In this document: piece after piece, positions 33,272-44,219 of the stretch
Layout of the letters: each line of letters opens with the position of its first letter
How positions within the stretch are numbered: position 1 is the stretch's first letter
NCBI GenBank assembly: GCA_037501455.1
Contig: CM074857.1
Span: 107,975,501-108,039,500 of the forward strand
Direction of reading: 5' to 3'
Length of the DNA: 64,000 bases
Source: Lantana camara
Taxonomy: Eukaryota; Streptophyta; Magnoliopsida; Lamiales; Verbenaceae
Notes under the pieces: generated by a model
The model's database searches: none
What the model was told of the DNA's origin: nothing
The model's input: the letters and a program-made list of their open reading frames with translations, nothing else
Translations under genes and position numbers: made by a program

Positions 33272-33812
33272 TATAAGATTAAAATTCAATATAACAGATA
33301 TTTTGAGAAGATTAACTGGAAATTGTATTAATGAAACAGTAACTTGCATAACAAAGAGAAACAGAGTATTGGGTTGAGAAAAGAAGTAAGAACAAGGGAA
33401 GAGCTAGGACTCTACTAATTGCTTGAATGAAAAGAAACAAACTCCACAACCTAATAACGTGCTCCCCCTCCTCTCAACCTACTGCACTAACAGACACAAA
33501 AAAGAGAATAATCCAGCTGAACAAATCTCCATCGCAATCAGCACACACTGGTCCCCTCCAAACCGTTAACTCCAGTTCTTTTCTTGACCCTTGGATGAGT
33601 CCAGATCAACGGTGGTGACAGCTCCTTCATCAGAATAACTCCCAGCCTTTGGATCGGCATCAATATCATGAACGGTCAGGATCTCCTTTGTTTTAGTTGA
33701 GACGACGCCGTTTCCAACCTTTTTAAAACCAATCCTACGGTTCTGATATAACGTAATCCAACGGCCCTCGTTTTCCCAATCCTTTACCGCCAAATTCAAA
33801 AAGAATATTACA
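33272..33812 (-). repeat. Chromovirus 5' LTR
   Basis: 541 bp, second copy of 28192-28732. Its inner end reads tataagatt where the outer end of the other LTR reads tgtaagatt, so the inner CA terminus is mutated to TA on the element strand. Confidence 0.95.
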
Positions 33813-33817
33813 GTTTC
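33813..33817. repeat. Chromovirus target-site duplication, right
   Basis: gtttc; pairs with 28187-28191. Confidence 0.9.
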
Positions 33818-34030
33818 ATGAACCATTTTACCTAAATGGTAGAGTCCTAAAGTCATCAGGATTAGGGGAGTTCTCATACATGCACAGCTAAAAGTAAACG
33901 CATACCAAACAAGAGCATATAAAGAAGTATTGCCTCAATTCGTTATTTTATTCAAAGATTGTCTGTGATCACAATAAGGAAAAGTACAAAGAGGATATAC
34001 AATCGGCTTTCTAGAGCACTATTCCTAACA
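33818..34030 (-). repeat. Copia A 3' LTR, right segment
   Basis: Resumes atgaaccattttacc as in the intact right LTR (41311 onward) and ends ctattcctaaca next to the purine tract at 34031. Confidence 0.9.
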
Positions 34031-34046
34031 ATCTCCCACTTGCCCG

Positions 34047-37000
34047 TCAAAGCCATTCTAAAGCTACTCTAAGTCCCATCTTCTGAAGATGACCTTCGGA
34101 AGCTTCTCGACTAAGGGGTTTAGTAAGTGGATCTGCCACGTTCTCTGCTGATGCGACCCTCTCAATTTGCACATCTCCTCTTTTGATAATATCACGGACT
34201 AGGTGATACTTCCTCATAATGTGCTTGGTCCGTTGGTGAGATCTTGGTTCTCTTGCTTGAGCAACCGCCCCAGTGTTGTCATAAAACACAGTAATGGGGT
34301 CTTTTATGCTAGGAACAACATTCAACTCTTGAATGAAGTTTCTAATCCAAACACCTTCCTTAGCTGCATCATTTGCAGCTAAGTATTCGGCCTCAGTGGT
34401 CGAATCTATAGTGGTCGTTTGCTTGGAACTCTTCCAACTTACCGCTCCGCCGTTCAGGCAGAAAATGTATCCTGACATTGACTTAAAATCATCTAAGTCA
34501 GATGCAAAGCTCGCATCGCAGTATCCTTCGACAGTAAGATCTTTCTGACCTCCGTAAACTAAGAATAATTCTTTAGTACTTTTCAAGTACTTAAGAATAT
34601 TCTTCACGGCAGCCCAGTGACCATCTCCAGGGTCAGATTGGAAACAACTTGTTACACTAAGTGCATAAGCCACATCCGGTCGAGTACATAACATTGCATA
34701 CATTATGCTACCTATTGCTGACGCATAAGGTGTATGAGTCATTCTTTCCTTCTCAAGGTTAGTCTTAGGACACATCTTCTTAGAAAGACTTGTTCCTACA
34801 CTCATAGGAAGGTTCTTAACCTTTGCTGACTCCATATTGAATCTCTTCAATACTTTGTCAATGTACATCGACTGTGATAGTCCTATTAACCTTCTAGATC
34901 TATCTCGATAGATTTTAATTCCAAGGATACAGGACGCATCACCAAGATCTTTCATCTCGAATTGGTTCGATAACCATAACTTAGTTACTTTCATGCCATC
35001 CTTCGAATTCCCAATAAGAAGGATGCCATCAACATAAAGTACTAAGAATTGCGCTGAGGTCTCCAATTCCTTTCTATACACAGATGATTCATTCGAAATT
35101 TGAATGAAGCCAAACGCTTTTACTGATTCATCAAATTGAATGTTCCAATTCCTAGAAGCCTGTTTCAATCCATAGATTGATCTTTGGAGTTTGCAAACCT
35201 TTTGTTCACTCTCACTGAATGTAAAACTTATGGGTTGCTCCATATAAATGTCTTTATCAATGTCACCATTGAGAAAAGTAGTTTTCACATCCATTTGCTA
35301 TATCTCATAGTCATAATATGCAGCAATGGCAAGCATGATCCGAATAAACTTTTGCATTGCAACTGGTGAAAAGGTTTTATCAAAGTCCATGCCGGGTCTT
35401 TGAGTGAATCCTTTTGCAACCATTCTTTCTTTGTAGGCTGCAATGCTTCCATCAAGTCCAAGCTTTCTCTTAAAGATCCTTGCCACATTTCATAGGGCGT
35501 TTTAGGGACTGACTTAGAGGGAACTAGATTCAAAATCTTTGCTGCACTTTCTAGGGCATAACCCCAGAAAAAAGGTGGTAAGTCAGCGAAACTCATCATG
35601 GAACGAACCATATCGAGTAGAGTTTGATTCCTTCTCTCAGAAACTCCATTGAGTTGAGGAGTTCCCGGAGGTGTCCACTGAGAGATAATCCCATTATCTT
35701 TGAGATGATTAAGGAATTCTTCACTAAGATACTCGCCTCCTCGATCAGATCGAAGTGCTTTGATCTTGTGACCAGTTTGGTTCTCAACCTCCTTTTGAAA
35801 TTCTAGGAATTTCTCAAGAGCTTCAGATTTATACTTCATTAAGTATACATAACCATACCGACTAAAGTCATCAGTAAGGCTTATGAAATACTGATGATTG
35901 TTTCTTGTGCTTACACTAAACGGTCCACAAACATCAGAATGGATCAAATCCAAGACCTTAGTGGCACGTTCCACAGTTCCTTTAAAAGGAACTTTGGATA
36001 TCTTTCATTTGAGACAGGATTCGCAAGAAGTTAACTCTTTGAGATCATTTTCAGAGAATGATCCTAAAGTGTTTATCTTGCTAATTCTGTTCTTGGAAAT
36101 GTGTCCTAATCTAGCGTGCCATAAGGGAGCTGAAACTTTGTCATCTCTCTTACGTTTAGTTTCTCGTTGTATATTCATAATATTGATATTTTGAGTTAGA
36201 TAAAGTCCATTACTTAGAGTACCGATGTGAACGGAAGAGTTGTCCAGTTTGATAAAATATTTAACATTCTTAATATAAGTTTCATAACCTTCACAATCTA
36301 AAATTGGAACTGAAATTATATTACGAATAATGCTCGGTACATAAAGGACTTTATTTAAAACTAACTTAAAACTATCTAAATCTAATCTAATTGTGCCTAA
36401 AGCTCGAGCTTTAACATTTGAGCCATTGCCGATTTTCAAGACACATTCTCCTTATCTGAGTTATTGGACTTCATTTAGCGTCTGTACATCATTACAGATA
36501 TGAGCTCCACAACCGGTATCAAGTACCCAAGAACTAGAATTAATAGAAAGATTTACTTCAACGAGAAACATACCTTTCTTTAGAGTAGCCTTGTACTCTA
36601 GGCAATTTCTCCTCCAATGTCCCGTTTTGCCACAATGGAAGCAAACATCCTCTTTCTGATCACGCTTCTTCTTTTGGGCCTTCCCCTTCGAAATGCCACT
36701 AGTGGGCCTAAGGGGTTTTTTCTTCTTCTTTTGGGCTTTCTTGTCCTTACCTTTAGAAGGCCCCGAAGAGGAAGATGGAGCATTCACCATCAGAACCTTA
36801 TTGTCCTTCTTGATCATGCTTTCAGCAGTCGCAAGCTGACTAATCAACTCAGCTACAGTAGCACCACCATGATTCATATTGAAGTTAAGGACAAATGGGT
36901 TGAATGATGGTGGGAGCGAGGCTAGCAACAAGTCCACTGAAAGCAAGTTTCTCAGTAAGGGCGAGAAACTTGAGTTCATATTCATGGACATTTGAACCTT

Positions 37001-37377
37001 CCCTCATTCTCAAATGGAACAATTCCTTTGAAGTGTTATACCTTGTAACACGTTCAGGAGGCCGGTAAAGTTGCTCTAAGTGGTCGTAAATCTCCCAAGA
37101 AAATTCCATGGCCTCATGTTGTCTTTGTAAGTCCCGGGACATGTTAGCCAACATAAGGCAACGAGGCTTGGAGATTATCATCCTTCCAGTTCTGGATCGC
37201 ATCCCGCTCGGCCCGAGTGGGAACGTCCCCTTCGGGACTAGGCTCCCCTTCTAAGAGAACATAAACTCTCTTCTCAGAATCTAAAATGATTTTCAGATTC
37301 CTCAACCAATCAGAATAGTTGGGACCAGTCAACTTGTTTGACTCGAGGATCGATACAAGAGGGTTTTTGGTTGCCAT
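34047..37377 (-). pseudogene. Copia A gag-pol, broken
   Basis: Gag starts at the ATG at 37375-37377 (MATKNPLVSILESNKLTGP). Frames change near 37150 and 36950. The zinc knuckle CFHCGKTGHWRRNC and protease VLDTGCGAHIC lie in 36461-36991, the integrase zinc finger (WHARLGHISKNR to CESC) in 36005-36439, and the integrase core (HSDVCGPF, RSDRGGEYLSEEF, ERRNQTLLDMVR) in 35490-35974. At about 35486 the integrase jumps straight into RT (MARIFKRKLGLDG), so the integrase end and RT fingers are deleted. A Trp-to-stop change precedes QMDVKTTFLNG. The RT/RNase H frame 34047-35294 is long and open but its catalytic box is YVDG in place of YVDD. RNase H residues (GYCDASFASD, DSTTEAEY) remain. Confidence 0.95.
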
Positions 37378-37583
37378 TTCAAAACACGTAGAGAACCACA
37401 AAATCTACGACCTAAATGGTAAAACAGAGAACTAGTGATCATGCTGAATTATAACGATATACAAAAGATAAGGTCTTTAATCTAATGTAGCTCTCACTGT
37501 TTTTCAAAGATCTATAATTCCCAAAGATCTAAGAGGAACACGTTTCCCAATGGGTACTAAGATCCTAAGCATTTTACCTCGAA

Positions 37584-37903
37584 CCCACGACTCGCGGACA
37601 TTCTAAGTAAAACCCTAGGTAGGTACAACTTACCAATTCTAACACCTTTAGAACACTTAGTAATTGTTTTTGCATCACCTATCTTTCAATATGGAACCAC
37701 GACTCGTGCGACATCCATATTTACTTAGGCGTTAAGCTAGACCCATCAATCATAAGATCATGATCAAAACTTAGTTCAAACGACCCACGACTCGCGGACA
37801 TCGTCCTTGCCAAAATTGACCACGAAATATTGATCATTTAAAATGATCAATTAGGTAACTAAGAACTAATAAGCTCCACTAGCTATCCCACGACTCGCGG
37901 ACA
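37584..37903 (-). repeat. Four spaced copies of a 17-bp leader motif (copia A)
   Basis: On the element strand the motif is TGTCCGCGAGTCGTGGG. Copies lie at 37887-37903, 37784-37800, 37696-37713 (one variant, GTCGCACGAGTCGTGG) and 37584-37600, spaced about 103, 88 and 112 bp. Copia C keeps the same four copies in the same order, including the variant at the third place. Confidence 0.9.
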
Positions 37904-39054
37904 ATAACTAGCTTCACTTACTAAACTTAAAACCTATTGATGGAATGCTTGGAATTTAATTCAAAATTTGCACCTCGAATTAAATACCTATTGTTCGAAA
38001 TTAGCTTAATATTTAGCGGGAATTTTCGAATCAACCAGAGAGTTGTCCGGTTCGACCTCACCAACATATATGTTATCCAATTTTAATTAGTCTTGATTAA
38101 TGCAAGTACAACTTAAATGCATTTCATACAAGCACTTAGCAGATAACATGTCCTAGCATGATACTAACATGTGATTATCATGGGTTCTACCTATCTTATG
38201 CTTGATATGTGGGAGCCACTCCACAATCACAAGTTCTAACATACATCCCACATAAACAGTTTAAATCACATAAGGGAAAGCAGTAACAAAATACGAGCCC
38301 TATCTCTATTATATTTTCAATTGAGATTCCCCTCCCTAACATTTTGAGGGGGTCTTCACTTATGGCCTCCTTGTTACTTGAATGTGGTCCATCTTACTCC
38401 ATGGGTGCATTGTCTCCAAAAAGAAAATAAAACCTCACCACCTATTCTACTCTAAAAAAAATGAAAAAGTACTGAAAAGTAATAAGACTCAATCTTCATA
38501 TTGGCCTTACACAAATACACGGGGCATACCCCGGCCTCAAAACAGTAATATGGAAAGCCACATAATAAATCACATAACAGTACGCACATAAGTGAGGCTC
38601 CAACCTGAATTGAAAAACGCAACTATAGGGCTCCAACCCCAATTTAAACCATCCATGTGCATAAATTAAAACCATACATAAGTCTAAACCCATGATCACC
38701 TAACATGCATAAATTGCAAGAATTTAAATTTAACCAATAAATTAAAATTCTCGCCTTAAGCTCTAATAGCTTAAAACACGACTTAGATGCAATTCTTGTT
38801 CAAGAGCCTTTTCTATAAAACTCGAAAAACTATAAACTAATAAAATTCCAATTAATTTCTGAAAATTAACAATTTTATTCTTTCAATATTTTCATAAAAT
38901 AAAGTTTGCAATTTTCCCAAAATTTAAATCGCTTAATTTTTCAAAATCCCAATTTAAACAATTATTTCAAAAATAATTCAAATTTAATAAAACAAAATTT
39001 TATTGAAAAATTAAATCGGATTTCAAGGACCGAAAATACGAAAACACAAAATTA

Positions 39055-39290
39055 GGGCCCGGAACTCCAGAACGAGCAGCTACTCGTCGTGCGACGTCGC
39101 GCGCTAGGCGCGCGCAGCTGGCTGCCGCTAGCGTGCGGGCGAGACCAGGTGGTGCTCCCGCGCGGTTGCGGGACAGGCGAGCAGGCGCGCCTAGGAGGCG
39201 TCGCGCGCGGCTGCGCAACGGTGAGCGGGCGTCCCGCGAGGTTGCGGGACGGTGCACGCGGGCCTAGGCGTGCTACTCCTTAGCATGCCT
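39055..39290. other. GC-rich block in the copia A leader
   Basis: Very GC-rich (gcgcg runs and repeats of gaggttgcgggacggtgc and gcggttgcgggac) inside an AT-rich element. A block of the same kind but different sequence lies at 47918-48190 in copia C. Frames here are composition artefacts. Confidence 0.7.
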
Positions 39291-39561
39291 AGGCTCGCGT
39301 TTTTCGTGATTCGTATCTCAAGTTTCTCCAAATCCCAATTCAATCCCAAAATTTGAAAATTATGATTTAAACAAATTTCAATTTAAAACGATTTTCAAAA
39401 ACGCGATTTGAGAAAATAGTTTTAGAAATTCAAGGAAAAATTACAGTTTCATAATTCGGGCTTTCTAAAATAACTCAAGAATACTCAATTCGTATCTAGG
39501 CCTAAGAATTTCTACCAAATTCAGAATAATTGAGACGAATCAGAAACACGATTAACGAGGT

Positions 39562-39574
39562 GCTTCTGATACCA
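39562..39574 (-). promoter_or_regulatory. Copia A primer-binding site
   Basis: Element-strand TGGTATCAGAAGC, matching the 3' end of plant initiator Met tRNA with an extra A, next to the 5' LTR. Confidence 0.8.
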
Positions 39575-39576
39575 CT

Positions 39577-41522
39577 TGTTGGAAAACAGGAATCAGAAAG
39601 CAGCGAAAATTTGAAAATTTTCCAACAAAAGGATCGAAACTCGCAATCATGAATCCAAATTCATAAAGATTAGAAACTTACTTTTCAATAATCTTTCTTG
39701 AAACGTTTCAAGCCACCCAAGAACGCCCTTCTCGTGGCTTGATCCCCTCTCCTTGGTAAAGCTCGAATCTTTAAAAACTTCTAACTTGAAGCTCTCTAGA
39801 GATAGTCCACCAACTTGATTACAATCTAACTAGTAAGGATGCTAGTTCTCTAGTTAGTGTTTAGGCTTAACCTAGGGTTTATTTTATCTTGGAGAAAGGA
39901 TGGTGTTCAACACATGAACCAAAAGAAATTACCAATCACTCTCTAAAGGGAGCTCGAGCTCCCCTATATATAATAGAGAGAGGGGCGGCCGAACCTAGTC
40001 CTTATGGACTAAGGATTTGGTCCCTCTCTCTCTTATTACTTGATCATCAAGTAATTCCAAACTTTGACTTTGAATTCTAATTCAAATCAACTTTTAAAAG
40101 AGCTAAAAATATCCAAACTCCTTTTGGATAATATTATACTTTATTTATTAATTAATAAATAAATAACTTATTTATCTAATTAATTAATTCATAATTAATT
40201 AAATAGATTAATTTCTCCAAAATAAGATTTTCATTTTAATTCAAAATTAAACCAAAGTCTATTAAATAATTAACACATTAATTATTTAACACATACAATA
40301 TATATATACACGTGTGAGACACGTCTCCCAAGGACACGTACCACTCACGTGATCCACATGTGTGATTCACACGTGTGGAACCCTCTCGGCATGATCAACT
40401 CGTTTAATCATTTTAAAGCCTTAACTCATGTAACCAAGTTGTTGTGTGTGACCCTCTAGGTTCTCAATTCAATTAGCAGTGACCTTAATTAATTAATTCA
40501 CTAATTAATTAATCAGTCCACAGATTAAACGACCATAGTCTAGCAACAGGTGTTTAACCCCTAGCTGAATTGGAATGTCTCGATTCGACAGAACCTTTAA
40601 GTCATTGATTCATGTGAGATACAATCCTCCTACTTACTATCTCTCAACCAAGATCTAGGGTAAGGGAATAATTAGAACCCTAATAATCTGGTCTTAAAGC
40701 TAAGTGCATTTCATATTCATTTGATCTCAATCCAAGAAACTCTTTTCTTGATGTCTTGATCTACTGCCTTGGCCGAGGACTCCATATGGCATATGAATGA
40801 CTTACACAATAAAAGATCACCTTGCAAATGCAAGTGTAGGTCCTTTCTTGATTCTCATTCACTTTCATGAATCACTTGTGCAGCCCCAGCATAAGCCTTG
40901 AATCAGTTGTCTAAGGCGACACCCTTTAAAGCTTATACCTAAGGCTACAGAGTTAACTCACAAAGTGACATGGAACCTCAAGTCTAAGGATCAATTAATC
41001 ACATCAATGACTCGTGAGATATTTCCTAATTTGGAAGTTTCCATTTCCTAAAATAGAAACTTCCTTTCCCATTTAGGAATCTTCTCACACGGGCACCTCA
41101 GTGAACTTAATTATGGAAGTAAGCACCCTCATGTATCACGCAAGTATCAACTATACACTTTGCACCTCCATGAAACAATATGGTCCTTCTTAAGGGCGTG
41201 ATCCCACAAGCAAGCCTTATAGGAGTCAGGTTGACACTCCCACTGTCTGTAGGACTCATCAGCTTGGAGTATTTTACTAATCATGACTTATTTGATATAG
41301 GGCTTATTTCATGAACCATTTTACCTAAATGGTAGAGTCCTAAAGTCATCAGGATTAGGGGAGTTCTCATACATGCAAAGCTAAAGTAAACGCATACCAA
41401 ACAAGAACATATAAAGAAGTATTGCCTCAATTCGTTATTTTATTCAAAGATTGTCTGTGATCACAATAAGGAAAAGTACAATGCGGATATACAATCGGCT
41501 TTTTAGGGCACTATTCCTAACA
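39577..41522 (-). repeat. Copia A 5' LTR
   Basis: 1946 bp, intact. Plus-strand ends tgttggaaaaca and ctattcctaaca. It holds a TATA box (ctatatataa, 39964-39973), an adjoining gggagctcgagctccc palindrome at about 39949-39964, and a G-box-rich cluster at about 40308-40378. Confidence 0.95.
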
Positions 41523-41760
41523 GTTTGTTATTTTCTGTCATCAATTCTTTCTTTAAATCTTTCAAATATTTAACTTGCTTATCTCATATATAATACTCTA
41601 GAATTTTTTTATAAATTTTTTTGTTGTTTTTTTCGCTTTTCGAGCACATTGAATATTGTTCAATGACCATTGTTCTAAAGCAATGATCCCAAGTTAAAAT
41701 ATCCTTCAAGTTTTGATTCGACCAATAAGTCATGTGTTGCTGCTTTGGATGATATTGAAC
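41523..41760 (-). mobile_element. Decayed LINE, copy 2, continuation
   Basis: Begins with the second gtttg (41523-41527) and continues the LINE sequence interrupted at 26452. It matches copy 1 at about 3298-3480 (atcaattctttctt, aaatatt.aacttg, ttttcgagcaca, caatgaccattgt, caatgatcc). Confidence 0.8.
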
Positions 41761-42025
41761 TAAATTGATAATTGCTAGATCAATCTCATTCAAATTAAAT
41801 TCAAAAGTTCTCCATATTGTTTCTTGAGCTAAAACTCAATCTAGCATCTTCAAATTATTTGATCTGATCTTCGGAATTTTATTTACCATTGTAAGCGATA
41901 TTAATTATCACTTTGTCATATACTTTATAAATATATTTGTAAAGATATTTCACAGTTATCACTCTAAGAAAAATCTCGACGTTAGTGTGAGAATTATAAC
42001 TTAATAACAGATATGGATTATAAGG
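41761..42025. other. Short AT-rich spacer, no gene seen
   Basis: AT-rich sequence between the LINE remnant and solo LTR B. It ends in taagg, the likely left duplication of the solo LTR. Confidence 0.5.
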
Positions 42026-43189
42026 TGTTAGGAATAGTGCCCTGAAAGCCGATGTAATAGTTTGCTTTAGTACTTTCCTTTTCGTAAATCACAGACAATC
42101 TTTGAATAATACGAATTAAGACAACGCTTTTTTATATGCTTTTGTTTGACTGTATGTTTACTTTAACTGCGCATGTATAAGAACTCCCCTAATCAATATG
42201 ACTTATAGGACTCAACCATTTAGGAGAAGTGGTTCATGAGACAAGCCCTATATCACATAAGTCATGATTAGAAATCACTTCAAGCCGATGAGTCCTATAG
42301 ACAGCGGGAGTGTCAACCTGACTAGTTCAAGGCTTTCTCGTGCGATCGCGCCCTTAAGAAGGACCACCTTGTTTCATGGGGTGCAAAGTGTATTGTTGAT
42401 ACGTGCGTGATACATAGGGGTGCTTGCTTATTCTAAGTAAGTACACTGAGGTATCCCGTGTGAGAAGATTCCTAAATGGGAAAGGAAGTTTCTATATCTG
42501 GAAATAAAAACTTCCAGATTAGGAAATATCTCAAGAGTCATTGATGTGATTAAGTGATCCTTAGACTTGAGATTTCATTGATACTTTATGGGCTAACTCT
42601 GTAGTCTCAGGTATAAGCTTTAGAGGGTGCCACCTTAGACAACTGATTCAAAGCTTATGCTGGGGCTGCACAAGTGGCACAGAAAAGTATATGAGAATCG
42701 ATAAAGGACTTACACTTACATTAGCAAGTTGATCTCCTATTGTATAAGTCATTCATATGTCATCTAGGAGTCCTTGGCCAAGGCAATGGATCAAGACATC
42801 AAGAAATGAGTTTCTTGGATTGAGATCAAATGGATATGAAATGCACTGAACTTTAAGATCAAGATTATTAGGGTTCTAATTATTCCCTTACCCTAGATCT
42901 TGATTGAGAGATGGGAAGTAGGAGTATTGTATCTCATATATGTCAATGACTTAAAGGTTCTGTCGAATCGAGATATTCTAATTCAACTAGGGGTCAAACA
43001 TCTGTTGCTAGACTATGGTCGTTTGATCTGTGGACTGATTAATCAATTAGGGAATTAATTAATTGGGGTCACTGCTAATTGAATTAAGAACCTAGAGGGT
43101 CACACACAATAACCCAGTCACGTGGGTTAAGGATTGAATCGATTAAACGAGTTGATCGAACCATTAAGAGAATGGTGGGGGCCCACACT

Positions 43190-43235
43190 TGTGAATCACA
43201 CGTGTGGAACGCGTGGATGACACGTGTATATTTGT
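43190..43235 (+). promoter_or_regulatory. G-box-type cluster in LTR B
   Basis: Contains acacgtgtgg and gacacgtgta, the reduced form of the ACGT-rich cluster in LTRs A and C. Confidence 0.5.
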
Positions 43236-43345
43236 GTATATATTAAATAATTAATGTGTTAATTATTTAATGGACTTTGATTTAATTTTGAATTAATATT
43301 AAAGTCCTATTTTGGAGAAATAAAGTCTAATAAATAATTAATTAT

Positions 43346-43350
43346 GAATT
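43346..43350. repeat. Tat-like element target-site duplication, left
   Basis: gaatt; pairs with 59164-59168. Confidence 0.85.
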
Positions 43351-44141
43351 TGATGGGGCTAAAACACGTTTGAACCTCGTTTTGACACGTGACGTCATCA
43401 GCGTGTGAAAGCCCGGGCCCCACATATGCCACCCTCGGAACGAGCCTCACCCTCGTTCCCAAGGATGTTCCAATCCCTCTAGGAGTTAATTCCCGAGCGT
43501 GAGGTATTGTGACCCTCAGTGCCCTCGTGCACTCACCCTCGGAGGTACCTTCCCGCATGGGCAAACAAAGGAATGGGTTTCATGGCATTGGCCCAGATGC
43601 CCCTCGGACCCACGAGCCTCCATGGCCTATATTAAACCCAAGCGTGCATCCAGCCCTTGGTATCAACCCCTAAAACGGCTCTCTGACACAAGGTACACAC
43701 CCGCGCACCTACCACTATTGTCCCCCACCAACTTTTCATCAACTTTTGCAGGAGATTCCTCCTAGGTTTCTCCTCAGCATGCCACGTGTTAGGGCAACAC
43801 TGGGCCAGGACCACACGGTGACAATTACCAAAAGGTCCCTGACCCTCAACTATAAATAAGGGAGTTCATCCCCTTCACTGTAAGCAAGCTTCCATACTCT
43901 AGCTCTGCAACTCTTTCTTCTTCAAGTTCATAGTCTGACTTGAGCGTCGGAGAGCCAAACTGGGCATCACCCCCAGTTCCTCCAGCTTGGTCTTCTGACC
44001 GTTTTCTTTTTGGTGTTTGTCCTAACAGGTTGAAACCTCATCTTTTCCGGCGAATTCCACTTGAGTTTCATCCTTTGTTTACCCATACTAAATAAATCGT
44101 AAAGTGATCGGATTCTGGACACCTCAGATTCAGACCAATCA
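43351..44141 (+). repeat. Tat-like element 5' LTR
   Basis: 791 bp, from tgatggggct to cagaccaatca. A TATA-like tataaataag lies at 43851-43860. Its last 180 bp match 58984-59163. Confidence 0.85.
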
Positions 44142-44160
44142 TTTTTGGCGTTGTCTGTGC
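44142..44160 (+). promoter_or_regulatory. Tat-like element primer-binding site
   Basis: tttttggcgttgtctgtgc directly after the 5' LTR. Similar in position and sequence to the TGGCGCCGTCTGTG-type sites of Tat elements, with changes. Confidence 0.6.
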
Positions 44161-44219
44161 GAAACCACTAATTTTCTTTTTTCTCCTTTGTTAGTTGAGA
44201 AACAAACACCATCTTCACC

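Larger units (their letters stand above)
28192..33812 (-). mobile_element. Ty3/gypsy chromovirus, near-pristine, minus strand
   Basis: A 5.6-kb element inserted in the left LTR of copia A, flanked by gtttc. LTRs of 541 bp (28192-28732 and 33272-33812) differ at only two sites that I can find (28193/33273 and 28724/33804). The primer site next to the right LTR reads TTGGTATCAAGAGCC on the element strand, an initiator Met-type site. A single open frame encodes the whole gag-pol. The purine tract TCAGGGGAGGGTAA lies just before the 3' LTR. A C-terminal chromodomain-like region and the order RT, RNase H, integrase place it among chromoviruses, perhaps Reina-like by size; clade is tentative. One of the youngest insertions in the window. 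Confidence 0.95.
37378..39561 (-). other. Copia A long leader
   Basis: About 2.2 kb between primer site and gag, unusually long for copia. It carries four copies of a 17-bp motif (cccacgactcgcggaca on the plus strand) at 37584, 37696 (variant), 37784 and 37887, and a GC-rich block at about 39055-39290 within otherwise AT-rich sequence. The same layout is found in copia C (47640-49850). No coding function is seen. Confidence 0.75.
26453..41522 (-). mobile_element. Ty1/copia element A, minus strand, holding a nested chromovirus
   Basis: A copia element read on the minus strand, flanked by gtttg. Its 5' LTR is on the right (39577-41522) and its 3' LTR on the left (26453-28191 plus 33818-34030), split by the chromovirus. 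LTRs start TGTTAGGAATAG and end TTTTCCAACA on the element strand. The primer site (TGGTATCAGAAGC, plus-strand 39562-39574) matches initiator Met tRNA. The polypurine tract AGTGGGAGAT lies next to the 3' LTR (34031-34041). Protein order gag, protease, integrase, RT-RNase H identifies copia. By eye the LTRs differ at about 9 sites in the first 245 bp. Many frameshifts, a stop, a large deletion and a mutated RT box mean it cannot move by itself. Its clade is not set. Confidence 0.95.
42026..43350 (+). mobile_element. Solo LTR B of the copia family, left part
   Basis: Starts tgttaggaatagtgccctga like LTRs of copia A and C and follows them through the ggactcaaccattta, cacctccaagccgatgagtcct-type and cacacgtgtg landmarks. 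It is cut at 43350 by the Tat-like element and resumes at 59164 to end at 59751 (ctttcccaaca), giving about 1.91 kb in total. No internal region adjoins either end, so it is a solo LTR. Flanks read taagg (42021-42025) and taaga (59752-59756), a duplication with one change. Confidence 0.85.

Noticed and set aside
33566..33877. 103-codon minus-strand frame
   Set aside because: It is the 5' LTR copy of the end of the chromovirus polyprotein plus a few codons of copia LTR, not a separate gene.
36598..36907. Frames on the opposite strand or in shifted frames in copia gag
   Set aside because: Shadows of the Lys-rich gag tail; no independent support.
37584..37903. CRISPR-like array (spaced 17-bp repeats)
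   Set aside because: Repeats are few, spacing is uneven, the context is a plant retrotransposon leader, and the spacers are conserved between copies A and C. Not a CRISPR array.
39000..39283. Ala/Arg-rich frames in the copia A leader
   Set aside because: Same reason as for copia C; no shared protein and no known domain.
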